Source of the DNA: Candidatus Eiseniibacteriota bacterium
GTDB lineage: Bacteria; Eisenbacteria; RBG-16-71-46; JAFGJU01
Reading direction: 5' to 3'
Assembly: GCA_016928935.1 (NCBI GenBank)
Contig: JAFGJU010000076.1
Coordinates: 1 to 16,782 of the forward strand
Length of the DNA: 16,782 bases
The notes below the pieces were generated by a model. It saw only the letters and a list, made by a program, of their open reading frames with translations. It was not told the origin of the DNA and made no database searches. Shown piece by piece: positions 7,608-14,770 of this stretch. The translations under genes and the position numbers were made by a program. Each line of letters opens with the position of its first letter. Position 1 is the first letter of the stretch.

Positions 7608-9860
7608 TCACTGCACGCCGGTGTTTCTGTCCAGGTATTCCCTCACTTCGGAGTCGTCGGGCTGTATCTGGAGCCAGGCCCTCAGCACCGCCTCCCGCTC
7701 GGCCATCTTACCCATCTTTGTGTAGACGTCCGCCAGGGCCAGGTAGGCGTACCTGAACGAACGGTCCAGCTCGATGGCCCGCCTGAAGTCCTCCACCGCC
7801 AGGTCCAGCCTGTCCGTGGTGGCGTGTATCCTGCCCAGCTGGAACCGCACGTCGGGGTCGGCCGGGTACTGCGCCAGGAGGTCGTTGTAGAACGGCTCCG
7901 CCTTGTCGAGTCGGCCCGCCTCCACGTAGAAGTCTCCCAGCGCGCGCTCCGCGTCCACGAAGTGAGGAGATATGGCCAGGGCCCTCTCCATCAGCTCTAT
8001 CGCCTTGTCCATCCTGCCGGTCTGCCGGTACCAGTATGCGAAGGTGAAGTGAGTCGCGGCGTAGTTCTGGATGAGCCTTGTGCAGTTTATGTCTTTGTAG
8101 AACCTGTTGTCAGTGCTGCCGTCCGGGTGCAGCACTCCGTCCCAATCGTAAGTCTCGAACATGGCCTTTCTCATCTTGTCCTCGTCTATCCGCATGCCCA
8201 CCTCTTCCTTGTCTATGCGGAAGATGAGGCCCTCCAGCACAAGCCTTCTCTCGAGACGCATCTGGTCCGGCACGGTCACCGCGATGTAGAGAGGCTTCTG
8301 CCAGTTGTTGGCCGTTATCATGTCGTACACAACGTACTCGTTCGTCTGCCAGACCTTCCCCTGGTCGTCGCGGAACGGCGCCAGTCTGTCTATGGCGCTC
8401 TCGGACAGAGTCAGCGGAACCCGCGGCTCCTGGGTCTTGAGCTGTTTGATGTACCAGTTGGTCCGCATCAGGCTCAGGTTCGCGACGCGCACGTCCTTCC
8501 TGAAGCCCTCCACTTCCTGGATGTACCACAGCGGGAAAGTGTCGTTGTCGCCGTTCGTGAGAACGATGGCGTCCTTCTCCAGGGGGGCCAGCATGTTGTA
8601 CCCGAAATTCCTAGCCACCCTGTCCTCGGTCCTGTCGCGATAGAAGTGGAAATGGAAATACGGCAGGACGGCCGCCGCCAGGACCAGGCAGGACACGCCC
8701 GCCGCGATGGGCCACTGGGCCTTGAGCAGGCGCCTCTTGGACTTCAGAGCCTCGTGTATCATGCCGGCCGCGCCCAGCCCCATCCATATCGTGAAGAAGT
8801 GGAAGGCCGCCACGTAGAAGTAGTCTCGCTCACGCACTTCGTGGTCCGTGAAGTTAAGGTATATGATTAGGCCCAGGCTGCAGAACAGGAACAACGTGAG
8901 GAGCGCGGCGAACGTGCGCCTGTTGAACACGGCGTGGTAGTAAGCCCCGACCGCCGCCAGCACGAACGGCAAGTACTTCCCCAACCCCTCCAGCTTGCCT
9001 CCCCACATCGTGAACTGGTTTGCGAAATAGTCCCAGAACATTCCGAACTGGAAGCCGAACGTCGCCCTCCTCACGAAGATGCTCCCCGGTTTGTACTGGT
9101 CCCGCTTCAGCACGAGCCAGAGGTCCTGCCACGTCTTAGGGGAGGCCTCGTTGATCGCCGGGTCGAGGTTTGCCCTTATGAGAAGGTAGAGGTGCACGCT
9201 CACCCCCAGCACGAAGAGCGCGGCGGAAAGGGCTAGGAGCTTGGGCCTCACCGCTGTGCGCCAGTCAGTGAGCAACACGAGGAGCAGGATGGCGGGCACC
9301 ACCAGCAGCGTGCCCAGGTGAATGCCCACGCAAAGACTCAGAAGATAGACCATGACCACGAGCGACTTGTCGGAGTGCTCCTTCTCGAACACTTCCATCC
9401 ACCTGAGACCCATCCAGAACGTGAGCACCATGATGAAGCTGCTCATGGCGTACACTTCGGCCTCGGTGGCGTTCTCCCAGAACGTGTTCGAGAAGGCCAT
9501 GAAGAAACTGGCCACCAACCCCGGCACCCACGCCTTCCATCCCTGGAGCTTGAAGCTCATCTTGGCCAGCTTCACGGTGATCAGGAAGGTGAAGAGCACG
9601 GCAAGGGCGCCGGACAGCGCCGACATGAAGTTGACGCGCGCCGCTATGCTGCTGAACGGGAGCAGGCAGAAGACCCGGCCTATGAGCACGTACAGCGGAG
9701 TTCCGGGCGGGTGCGGCACCCCCAGTATGTAGCTGGTCGCGATGAACTCGCCGCCGTCCCAAAAAGGAGTCGTCAGCGCCATGGTCTCCACGTATGCGGC
9801 GAGCACTATCGCGAACACTATCAGCGCCACAATCCAGTCCTTCTTCGTCTCGGTGTACAT
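7608..9860 (-). CDS. DUF2723 (GT117-type) membrane glycosyltransferase with C-terminal TPR domain
   Basis: 750 aa in two parts. Residues about 9-405 are polytopic membrane sequence with DUF2723 landmarks: FWDGGEFIA (33-41, acidic loop after TM1), GVPHPPGTPLY (47-57), NATEAEVYA (130-138) and VRERDYFYVAAFH (342-354). A soluble region then holds LTNGDNDTFPLWYIQEVEG (434-452) and NLSLMRTNWYIKQL (461-474), also family hallmarks. About 601-736 reads as four 34-residue TPRs (GRMDKAIELMERAL, GRLDKAEPFYNDLL, DRLDLAVEDFRRAI, GKMAEREAVLRAWL). DUF2723 relatives include TMEM260, a protein O-mannosyltransferase, so protein glycosylation outside the membrane is plausible. ATG at 9860 directly follows the flippase stop (TAGATG), with GGAGG six bases upstream. 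Sugar and acceptor are inference. Confidence 0.87.
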   Translation of the reverse strand: MYTETKKDWIVALIVFAIVLAAYVETMALTTPFWDGGEFIATSYILGVPHPPGTPLYVLIGRVFCLLPFSSIAARVNFMSALSGALAVLFTFLITVKLAKMSFKLQGWKAWVPGLVASFFMAFSNTFWENATEAEVYAMSSFIMVLTFWMGLRWMEVFEKEHSDKSLVVMVYLLSLCVGIHLGTLLVVPAILLLVLLTDWRTAVRPKLLALSAALFVLGVSVHLYLLIRANLDPAINEASPKTWQDLWLVLKRDQYKPGSIFVRRATFGFQFGMFWDYFANQFTMWGGKLEGLGKYLPFVLAAVGAYYHAVFNRRTFAALLTLFLFCSLGLIIYLNFTDHEVRERDYFYVAAFHFFTIWMGLGAAGMIHEALKSKRRLLKAQWPIAAGVSCLVLAAAVLPYFHFHFYRDRTEDRVARNFGYNMLAPLEKDAIVLTNGDNDTFPLWYIQEVEGFRKDVRVANLSLMRTNWYIKQLKTQEPRVPLTLSESAIDRLAPFRDDQGKVWQTNEYVVYDMITANNWQKPLYIAVTVPDQMRLERRLVLEGLIFRIDKEEVGMRIDEDKMRKAMFETYDWDGVLHPDGSTDNRFYKDINCTRLIQNYAATHFTFAYWYRQTGRMDKAIELMERALAISPHFVDAERALGDFYVEAGRLDKAEPFYNDLLAQYPADPDVRFQLGRIHATTDRLDLAVEDFRRAIELDRSFRYAYLALADVYTKMGKMAEREAVLRAWLQIQPDDSEVREYLDRNTGVQ

Positions 9861-10958
9861 CTACTTCCTCCAGTCCGTCTCTCCGACTGCCCGCGAAGGA
9901 GATCCGGCTCTGCTGTTCCGTCTCCTCAAGAGCTCCATGGGCGCCCTGGAAAGGAATATCACTCCTCCGGTAAGACTAATGACAACGCTGACCAGATACG
10001 TTATGAACTCTATCGAGAATGCGTCGTGACCCGGCACCCCGGCCAGCCCGAACAGCACAACGCCCGCTCCCTCTCTCACGCCGAGGCCGTTGATGGAGAT
10101 CGGCAGGGCCGTCAACACGGCCAGCACTGGCACGAAAAGGAAGAAGTAAGAAGGCGAGATGGATATGCCGAGCGACCTGGCCACTAGATAGTGAACGTAC
10201 ACACGCAGTATCTGAATGCCGACCGCTATCAGGATGACAGTGAACAGGAGCGGCAGCTTCTGCCGGTACGAGTGGAGCTGGTCGAACAACTTCTCGACCC
10301 TCCTCTCGAGGTCGAAGGCTTTCACCAGCTTGAACGGCTTCTCGAAGAACGCCAGAATTCTCCTGTCCAGGATGCTGAACACCACGAAGAGCGTGCCGAA
10401 GAAGCCCAGCACCACCGTCAGGTAGATTAGAAAGATGCGGAAGTGGTCGAGGCAGTACACCGACGCCACCACCGCGAGAAAGCTTATCGCCAGCACGCCT
10501 ATCACCCTGTCCATGAACGTCGCGACGAACACGGAGCTCGTGTCCTTGCAGTACTTGGACGCGTCGTAGATGCGCACTATGTCTCCGCCTATGTTGGCCG
10601 GCAGGAAATTGTTGAAGAACAGCCCCACGAAATAGAACGACCACACCCGGTAGAAGGGTATTCTGAGCCCCTGGGACTTGAGCAAGAGCCCCCAGAGATA
10701 GCTGCCCATTATGTTGCTGGTCAAGAAGATGAGGCCACCCGCCAGCATGTACTTTGGCTCGATGCCTGCCAGGGATTGGACGAGGTTCCCGGGTTGTATC
10801 TTGTGGAGGACGTAGAGGAGGAGGGAAACGCTGACCAGAAGCTTCCCGGCTATGAGAAGGCGCTTCACGTTCCTGTACCGGGGCTTTTGGGCCGGGGGGG
10901 CCGGAGACACCTCCGGGCACTCTCCGACGGCGGTCATTTCCTGTTTCGGCTCGTCCAT
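9861..10958 (-). CDS. Flippase-like integral membrane protein (LPG synthase TM / UPF0104 family)
   Basis: 365 aa with about eight hydrophobic segments after a Pro-rich cytosolic N-terminus (1-30). Signature motifs are NNFLPANIGGDIVRIY (116-131), FMDRVIG (148-154) and LPISINGLGVREG (285-297), which define the lysylphosphatidylglycerol-synthase TM family. There is no C-terminal aminoacyl-transferase domain, so it is not an MprF-type lipid aminoacylase. Stand-alone members sit in glycan clusters and have been proposed to act on polyprenyl-linked sugars (AglD-like). The ATG at 10958 has no strong SD; an ATG seven codons later is possible. The 138-nt gap before it (10959-11096) is purine-rich on the transcribed strand, with repeated GCGAAGG, and shows no promoter. 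Its stop codon abuts the DUF2723 start. Family is firm; transported or modified lipid is unknown. Confidence 0.85.
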   Translation of the reverse strand: MDEPKQEMTAVGECPEVSPAPPAQKPRYRNVKRLLIAGKLLVSVSLLLYVLHKIQPGNLVQSLAGIEPKYMLAGGLIFLTSNIMGSYLWGLLLKSQGLRIPFYRVWSFYFVGLFFNNFLPANIGGDIVRIYDASKYCKDTSSVFVATFMDRVIGVLAISFLAVVASVYCLDHFRIFLIYLTVVLGFFGTLFVVFSILDRRILAFFEKPFKLVKAFDLERRVEKLFDQLHSYRQKLPLLFTVILIAVGIQILRVYVHYLVARSLGISISPSYFFLFVPVLAVLTALPISINGLGVREGAGVVLFGLAGVPGHDAFSIEFITYLVSVVISLTGGVIFLSRAPMELLRRRNSRAGSPSRAVGETDWRK

Positions 10959-11096
10959 GACTACTTATCTACCGTGGCCGGCAACAAGATACGGCACCCC
11001 TGCCGGCGGGACCTCATACCCTTCGCGCTTCCCCTTCGCCCTTCCGCGGCGAACTCACGCTTGCCGCCGAGGTCACGCCGTCGCCCCTCATCACCT

Positions 11097-12218
11097 TCAC
11101 CTTCGCGCCTGCGCGGCGACCTCCTCGATCACGTCTGCCGAAAGGGCGCCGCACGTGTCCCAGCTGAACCGGGCCGCCCACTCTATCGCCCCGGCGGACA
11201 GCCGCTCTCTCAGCTGCCTGTCCACGAGGACTTCTACCAGCCTGGCAGCCAGTTGTTCCACGCTTCCGTGCTTCACCAGGAAGCCCGTCCGGTCGTCCCT
11301 GACGGAGTCGACCAATCCAGGGCTCCTGCTGGCCACCACGGGAACGCCGCAGGCGTTCGCCTCCACCACGGTCAGGCCCCACCCTTCCTTGGGCGAAGGG
11401 TTGGCCGTCACCGCGGCCTCGGACAGGAGCCTCACCTTCTCGTCCTGAGAGACGTGGCCCCGGAACTCCACAGCGTCCGCCAGGCCCAGGCCCGCGGTCA
11501 AGGCCTCAAGGTTCTTCCGATACGGGCCGTCGCCGACGACCACGAGGCGCGCGCCGGGCACGCGTTCCCTGACCGATTTCATGGCCTGTATCACAAAATG
11601 GACGCACTTGTACTTTCTCAGCCTGCCCAGGTACACGATCAGCTTCTCGTCCCTCTGGACCGGCAGAGGCTTGTACAGGTCGTGGTCAAGACCGCACTCG
11701 ACTACCGATACCCTATCCGACCCCACACCCCTGGCAGCCAGGTCATGCTTTGTGCTTTCCGAGATGGCCAGAAACCTGACCCGCCGGTAGACGGCCGGTA
11801 TGAGCCTTTCATAGGAATATACATACATTGCGAACGGAAAGCTAGCCTCTTGAAATACAGTAGTCCCAAAGAGATGCGGGACTATGGCCAGCACCGGCGC
11901 CCTCGTGTAGAGGGGCATGTAGAACGGGATCTTGTTGATGTCTTCGACAACGACGTCGAACTTCCGGGAGCGAAGCTCCCTCAGGTAGGCCAGCGGGAGG
12001 GCGAAGTTGGCGGCGTACCATTTCCCACGCCTCAGGATCTCAACTCCGTCCACTGTGACGGTGCTCTCGCAGCCGGGGAAGGCGCTCGCGAGCTGTGTCA
12101 CTCGGTGCCCCCGCTTAACGAGAGCCTTCATGATTTCGTGCAGGTGAACCTCGGCCCCGCCGGCTTCCGGGCTCTTGATGTCGCGCCAGTTGAGCGCCAG
12201 GACGTTGAGCTCTGTCAT
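11097..12218 (-). CDS. GT4-family glycosyltransferase
   Basis: 373 aa, GT-B fold. The N-domain shows SPEAGGAEVHLHEIM (16-30), the glycine-rich donor loop with the acceptor-side helix, and VPHLFGTTVF (113-122). The C-domain begins VYLGRLRKYKCVHFVIQAM (195-213), then LVVVGDGPYR (225-234) and SPKEGWGLTVVEANACGVPVV (275-295) with both acidic residues of the EX7E signature (E278, E286). The ATG at 12218 is chosen over upstream in-frame starts because the protein normally begins about here (MTELNVLALNWRD) and AGGGA lies nine bases upstream. That SD falls within the last unit of a 20-bp tandem array covering most of the 207-nt gap to the methyltransferase. Cytosolic transfer from a nucleotide sugar is expected; donor and acceptor are unknown. 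Confidence 0.9.
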   Translation of the reverse strand: MTELNVLALNWRDIKSPEAGGAEVHLHEIMKALVKRGHRVTQLASAFPGCESTVTVDGVEILRRGKWYAANFALPLAYLRELRSRKFDVVVEDINKIPFYMPLYTRAPVLAIVPHLFGTTVFQEASFPFAMYVYSYERLIPAVYRRVRFLAISESTKHDLAARGVGSDRVSVVECGLDHDLYKPLPVQRDEKLIVYLGRLRKYKCVHFVIQAMKSVRERVPGARLVVVGDGPYRKNLEALTAGLGLADAVEFRGHVSQDEKVRLLSEAAVTANPSPKEGWGLTVVEANACGVPVVASRSPGLVDSVRDDRTGFLVKHGSVEQLAARLVEVLVDRQLRERLSAGAIEWAARFSWDTCGALSADVIEEVAAQARR

Positions 12219-12234
12219 TACTATGTTTCCCTGT

Positions 12235-12390
12235 ACCGGCCTACGGCTCACTGCGCCGGTTTGTCGCTACCCACGCCGGTTTGTCGCTCGCTGAAGCGGT
12301 CTCTCGCTGGGCCGGCCCGCAGTTCCCTATGCCGGTCCGTAGTTCCCCGAGCCGGTCTGCAGTTCCCTGTGCCGGTCCGCCGCCTGCCGG
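12235..12390 (-). repeat. Tandem array of 20-bp units ahead of a glycosyltransferase start
   Basis: Unit starts on the plus strand are at 12235, 12255, 12275, 12295, 12311, 12331, 12351 and 12371: eight units at a 20-bp period, one of them only 16 bp. On the transcribed strand three units read close to ACAGGGAACTGCRGACCGGC (12351-12370, 12331-12350, 12311-12330). Two others share GCGACAAACCGGC (12275-12294, 12255-12274). Almost all end in ACCGGC or GCCGGC. The next 20-bp step (12215-12234) reads ACAGGGAAACATAGTAATGA: it opens like the unit 12351-12370 and contains the SD and ATG of the glycosyltransferase. A 20-bp period is not a multiple of three and no frame continues a protein, so the array is non-coding. 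It lies between two co-directional genes. Confidence 0.8.
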
Positions 12391-12425
12391 CGGCTCCTGC
12401 GGGCTCACCGCACCCGGCCGCCCAG

Positions 12426-13193
12426 TCAGTCCTTCGTGGCCACGGTTCCCACCACGGCGAACGTGTAGAATGCGGCTCGCTTCGTGCGGAACCAGCGCCT
12501 GAACCGCTCCGCCCACGAACTGAATGGAGGCACTCCCCGGGGATACTTGGGGATGCTGACCCCGACCTTCCTCAGGCCGTAACGCAATGAACGGTAAAAG
12601 AACCCCGGCACCATCCAGTCGCCGTAAGAGAACTTGATGCTGAAGCCGTGCGACCTGACCAGCCGCTCCAGGTCGGCCACCGAGTACTCGGTTTCCCATC
12701 CGGCGAACCACTTGCCCATGGGGATGAGGACGTGCTTGACCAGGGTGTAGACGTGGTATTTCTGGGGCACGTCCACAAGCAAGACGCCGCCCTTTGCCGT
12801 TACTCTGCGGTTCTCCTCCAGAAGAGGCCCGGGGTCCCTGAAGTGCTCCAGAAGGCCCTGATGGAAGACCACGTCGAACGAGCCCTCCCGAAACGGCATT
12901 CTGGTCGCCTCGCCGCAGACTAGGAGGAGTTCGACTCCCGATTTCGCGGCCTCCCTCCTCACGACCGTAAGGGAGTCCTCCACGTAGTCCAGGACGACCA
13001 CCCGCGCGCCCATCCCGACGAGCGCCACGCTGTCCCGGCCCGAGCCGGCTCCCACCTCGAGCACCGTGCTGTCTTTCAGGGGGCACGCCCTGGCTATGCT
13101 GTCCACGACTCTGCCCTCGTTGGAGTAGAGCTCGTCGGCGTCGGAGTGGACCTTCCAGTAGGTCCGCCAGTGCTCTTTGGTGGACTCTCTCAT
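12426..13193 (-). CDS. Class I SAM-dependent methyltransferase
   Basis: 255 aa, predicted soluble. TKEHWRTYW near the N-terminus (5-13) is followed by motif I VLEVGAGSGRDS (44-55), the acidic strand end VVVLDY (65-70; D69 would bind the ribose), GEATRMPF (94-101), VVFHQGLLEHFRDP (108-121) and KGGVLLVDVPQ (134-144). The last 90 residues are basic and aromatic (YGDWMVPGFFYRSL, 190-203) and probably hold the acceptor site or dock on membrane. ATG at 13193 overlaps the phosphoesterase stop by 4 nt (ATGA), which sets this start; the frame is open further upstream but only inside that gene. It is the first gene of the glycan run. The acceptor may be a glycan or a lipid-linked intermediate; this is not shown by sequence. 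Confidence 0.87.
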   Translation of the reverse strand: MRESTKEHWRTYWKVHSDADELYSNEGRVVDSIARACPLKDSTVLEVGAGSGRDSVALVGMGARVVVLDYVEDSLTVVRREAAKSGVELLLVCGEATRMPFREGSFDVVFHQGLLEHFRDPGPLLEENRRVTAKGGVLLVDVPQKYHVYTLVKHVLIPMGKWFAGWETEYSVADLERLVRSHGFSIKFSYGDWMVPGFFYRSLRYGLRKVGVSIPKYPRGVPPFSSWAERFRRWFRTKRAAFYTFAVVGTVATKD

Positions 13194-13915
13194 TCGCCTA
13201 TCAGCAGACGCTCCGCGAGGAACCTGGGAAGTCTCGCCTTGATTATCTTCTGGTAGGCGAGACTCAGGTCGTACTCGACCCTGTGGAATTGCACGACACC
13301 TTCGGGCATGTCGTAGGTGACGAAGCACGCCGTGTTAAACCCATCCCTCGGCTGGCCCACGCTGCCGACGTTCACGAGGTATCTCGCGTCTTTCGCGAGA
13401 CTGAAGTCTCCGGGGAGGGTCACCTTGCACGTTGCGCCTTCCTTGGTGAAGAAAAGCGCGAAATGAGAATGTCCGATGAAGCAGACTTGCTCCTGGAAGG
13501 CGTCGAACTCGCCCGCGGCCTCGTGCGGCTCGAATACGTAGTTCCATTGGGCCGGCTCGGACGGGGTCGCGTGGACAAGGAAGGCGCCGTCGATGGAACC
13601 GGTGAGCGGGAGGCCCTTCAGAAACTCTTTACAGTCCGGCTTGAGCACTCCCATGGTCCAGAGAATGGCCGCCCTCGCGTACGAGTTGAAGAACTCGATG
13701 CTGGTTCCGCCCACGGCCGCGTGGTCGTGGTTTCCGCACAAGACCACCTGCGCCTTCTCCCGCACCAGCTCGGTGCATTCGTTCGGGTTGGCGCCGTAGC
13801 CCACCGTGTCGCCCAGGCACACCAGCTTGTCCGCGCCCAGCGACTCGATTTTCTTCAGGACTGCCTGGAGCGCCTCCAGATTGGCGTGTATGTCCGATAT
13901 TATCGCAAATCTCAT
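13190..13915 (-). CDS. Calcineurin-like metallophosphoesterase (YfcE/MJ0936-like)
   Basis: 241 aa with the full two-metal site: DIH (8-10), LGDTVGYG (34-41), GNHDH (61-65), LVHATPSE (113-120) and GHSHF (148-152). NVGSVGQPRDG (182-192) is the C-terminal signature of the single-domain YfcE/MJ0936-type phosphodiesterases. These act on small phosphodiester or phosphomonoester substrates with Mn or Ni; the natural substrate of most is unknown. The start is ATG at 13915 with a GGGG four bases upstream. A TTG at 13960 overlapping the nusB stop would add 15 Arg/Gln-rich residues with no family counterpart, so I reject it. It lies 41 nt after nusB and is coupled to the methyltransferase by ATGA, bridging housekeeping and glycan genes. 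Whether it acts on a glycan intermediate or RNA/nucleotides is open. Confidence 0.9.
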   Translation of the reverse strand: MRFAIISDIHANLEALQAVLKKIESLGADKLVCLGDTVGYGANPNECTELVREKAQVVLCGNHDHAAVGGTSIEFFNSYARAAILWTMGVLKPDCKEFLKGLPLTGSIDGAFLVHATPSEPAQWNYVFEPHEAAGEFDAFQEQVCFIGHSHFALFFTKEGATCKVTLPGDFSLAKDARYLVNVGSVGQPRDGFNTACFVTYDMPEGVVQFHRVEYDLSLAYQKIIKARLPRFLAERLLIGE

Positions 13916-13956
13916 GTCGCCCCGGCATCGGCTTGAATCGCGTCTCTGCCGCTGCC

Positions 13957-14382
13957 TCAACCCTCCCTGGAGAGCTCGGCCCCCCTGTGCTTCCTGGCGA
14001 CCGCGTCCAGAATCCCGTTGACGAACCGGCCGGAGGACTCGTCTCCGTACTTCTTTGCCAGCTCGATTGCCTCGTCTATGGCCACCCTCGGAGGCACGTC
14101 CGCGGAGAAGAGCATCTCGGCCACCGCGAGCCGCAGAATGTTCCTGTCGGTGACGGCCATTCTCTCGATACGCCAGTGCTTGGAAACGTCAGAGATCGCC
14201 GCGTCTATCTCTTTCCCGTGCTCCTTGATATTCCCTATCACGAACGCGGCGTAAGCGGACACCTGCTCGGCCGGCCTTGTCTCCGCGACGACCTGTCCGA
14301 GTGAAGCCTGCATGTCGAACTCCCCTATCTCAGACTGGTAGAGAACCCTCAGCACTAATTCTCTGGCTTCTCTGCGCTTCAT
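13957..14382 (-). CDS. nusB: Transcription antitermination protein NusB
   Basis: 141 aa, typical NusB length and all-helical composition. The N-terminus RREARELVLRVLYQSEIG (3-20) matches the family RNA-binding helix, WRIERMAVTDRNILRLAVAEML (70-91) is the central signature, and VAIDEAIELAKKYGDESSGRFVNGILDAV (100-128) the C-terminal one. NusB binds boxA RNA with NusE (S10) and supports antitermination of rRNA transcription. It is often next to ribH, as here, but this gap is 443 nt and contains its own promoter. Start ATG at 14382 (MKRREARE). An AGG lies four bases upstream and a GGAG about 14 bases upstream, so the SD is modest. No frame disruption. Confidence 0.95.
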   Translation of the reverse strand: MKRREARELVLRVLYQSEIGEFDMQASLGQVVAETRPAEQVSAYAAFVIGNIKEHGKEIDAAISDVSKHWRIERMAVTDRNILRLAVAEMLFSADVPPRVAIDEAIELAKKYGDESSGRFVNGILDAVARKHRGAELSREG

Positions 14383-14401
14383 CGGACCTATCGCTTCTCC
14401 G

Positions 14402-14413
14402 GCGCTCGAGCGC
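14402..14413 (-). other. Leader palindrome/hairpin upstream of nusB
   Basis: GCGCTCGAGCGC is a perfect palindrome in the presumed nusB 5' leader, 19 nt upstream of the start codon. On the transcribed strand GGCGC and GCGCC can pair around GCTCGA, and GGAG begins right after the stem. It could influence translation or be a protein-binding site; no family of leader element is recognised. Confidence 0.35.
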
Positions 14414-14481
14414 GCCCTTGGATCACAGTCGCTTGCTTGTTACCTCACGGCGCCCGCCCGTGTCACGACCTCAACCCGACA

Positions 14482-14510
14482 CTCATAACCTACCCCGCGG
14501 ATTCAGTCAA
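14482..14510 (-). promoter_or_regulatory. Sigma-70-like promoter for nusB and downstream genes
   Basis: On the minus strand TTGACT (14510-14505) is followed after exactly 17 nt by TATGAG (14487-14482). The -35 matches five of six consensus bases and the -10 four of six. The predicted start would be near 14475, giving a leader of about 93 nt before the nusB ATG. It is the best promoter-like pair I see in the window and lies in the only long gap. No operator is evident. Confidence 0.6.
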
Positions 14511-14677
14511 GGATTGCGTTGACTCGTGACGGGCCCCGACATCCGAGAGGACCTCCCGAGGTCACAAAATGAAGTTGCGAATGCTGGCGGCCCGAGCCGG
14601 TGCGCAAATCGTGACGTAGGCTTGGCGTCGGCCCCTGCGGGCGCCGCTCTCTGCGGCCACGGGCGGCCGTTGGCCGC

Positions 14678-14770
14678 GAGCACAGGTCCGTGCAGGGCCG
14701 CCGGCACACGCGAGCGTCGGCCGGGAGCACAGGTTCGTGCAGGGCCGCCGGCACACGCGAGCGTCGGCCG
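14678..14770. repeat. 47-nt tandem duplication, two near-identical copies
   Basis: Copy 1 is 14678-14723 and copy 2 is 14725-14770: 46 aligned bases with a single difference (C at 14688, T at 14735) and a 47-nt period. Each copy starts GAGCACAGG, passes through GCAGGGCCGCCGGCACACG and ends GCGTCGGCCG. The preceding GGCCG also matches. Flanking DNA (about 14655-14677 and 14788-14815) resembles parts of the unit and may be decayed copies. GCAC and GTGC in each unit can pair across six bases. It follows ribH on the transcribed strand and does not continue the ribH frame. Confidence 0.8.

Noticed and set aside
11010..11060. Purine-rich G-runs in the gap before the flippase gene as a G-quadruplex
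   Set aside because: On the minus strand GG, GGG, GGGG and GGG occur, but one tract has only two Gs and a loop is nine bases, so only a weak two-layer structure is possible. GC-rich composition explains it.
12235..12390. Possible CRISPR array
   Set aside because: Units are directly contiguous 20-mers without spacers of unique sequence, and no cas gene is present.
10443..12590. Very long open frame (about 715 codons) on the plus strand
   Set aside because: It lies antisense to the flippase and GT4 genes and across the tandem array. Its product is Arg/His/Pro/Gln-rich with no recognisable domain, as expected for the opposite strand of GC-rich coding DNA.
12241..13086. Second minus-strand open frame overlapping the methyltransferase
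   Set aside because: It is a frame shadow: Gly/Arg/Pro-rich with no domain, while the overlapping frame has complete methyltransferase motifs and an ATGA-coupled start.
13171..13180. TGCTCTTTGG resembling a NusB-binding boxA
   Set aside because: It is on the plus strand, antisense to transcription, and encodes part of the conserved TKEHW segment of the methyltransferase on the minus strand.
13916..13960. TTG start at 13960 for the metallophosphoesterase
   Set aside because: It would add 15 Arg/Gln-rich residues before the conserved MRFAIISDIH start and has no SD of its own.
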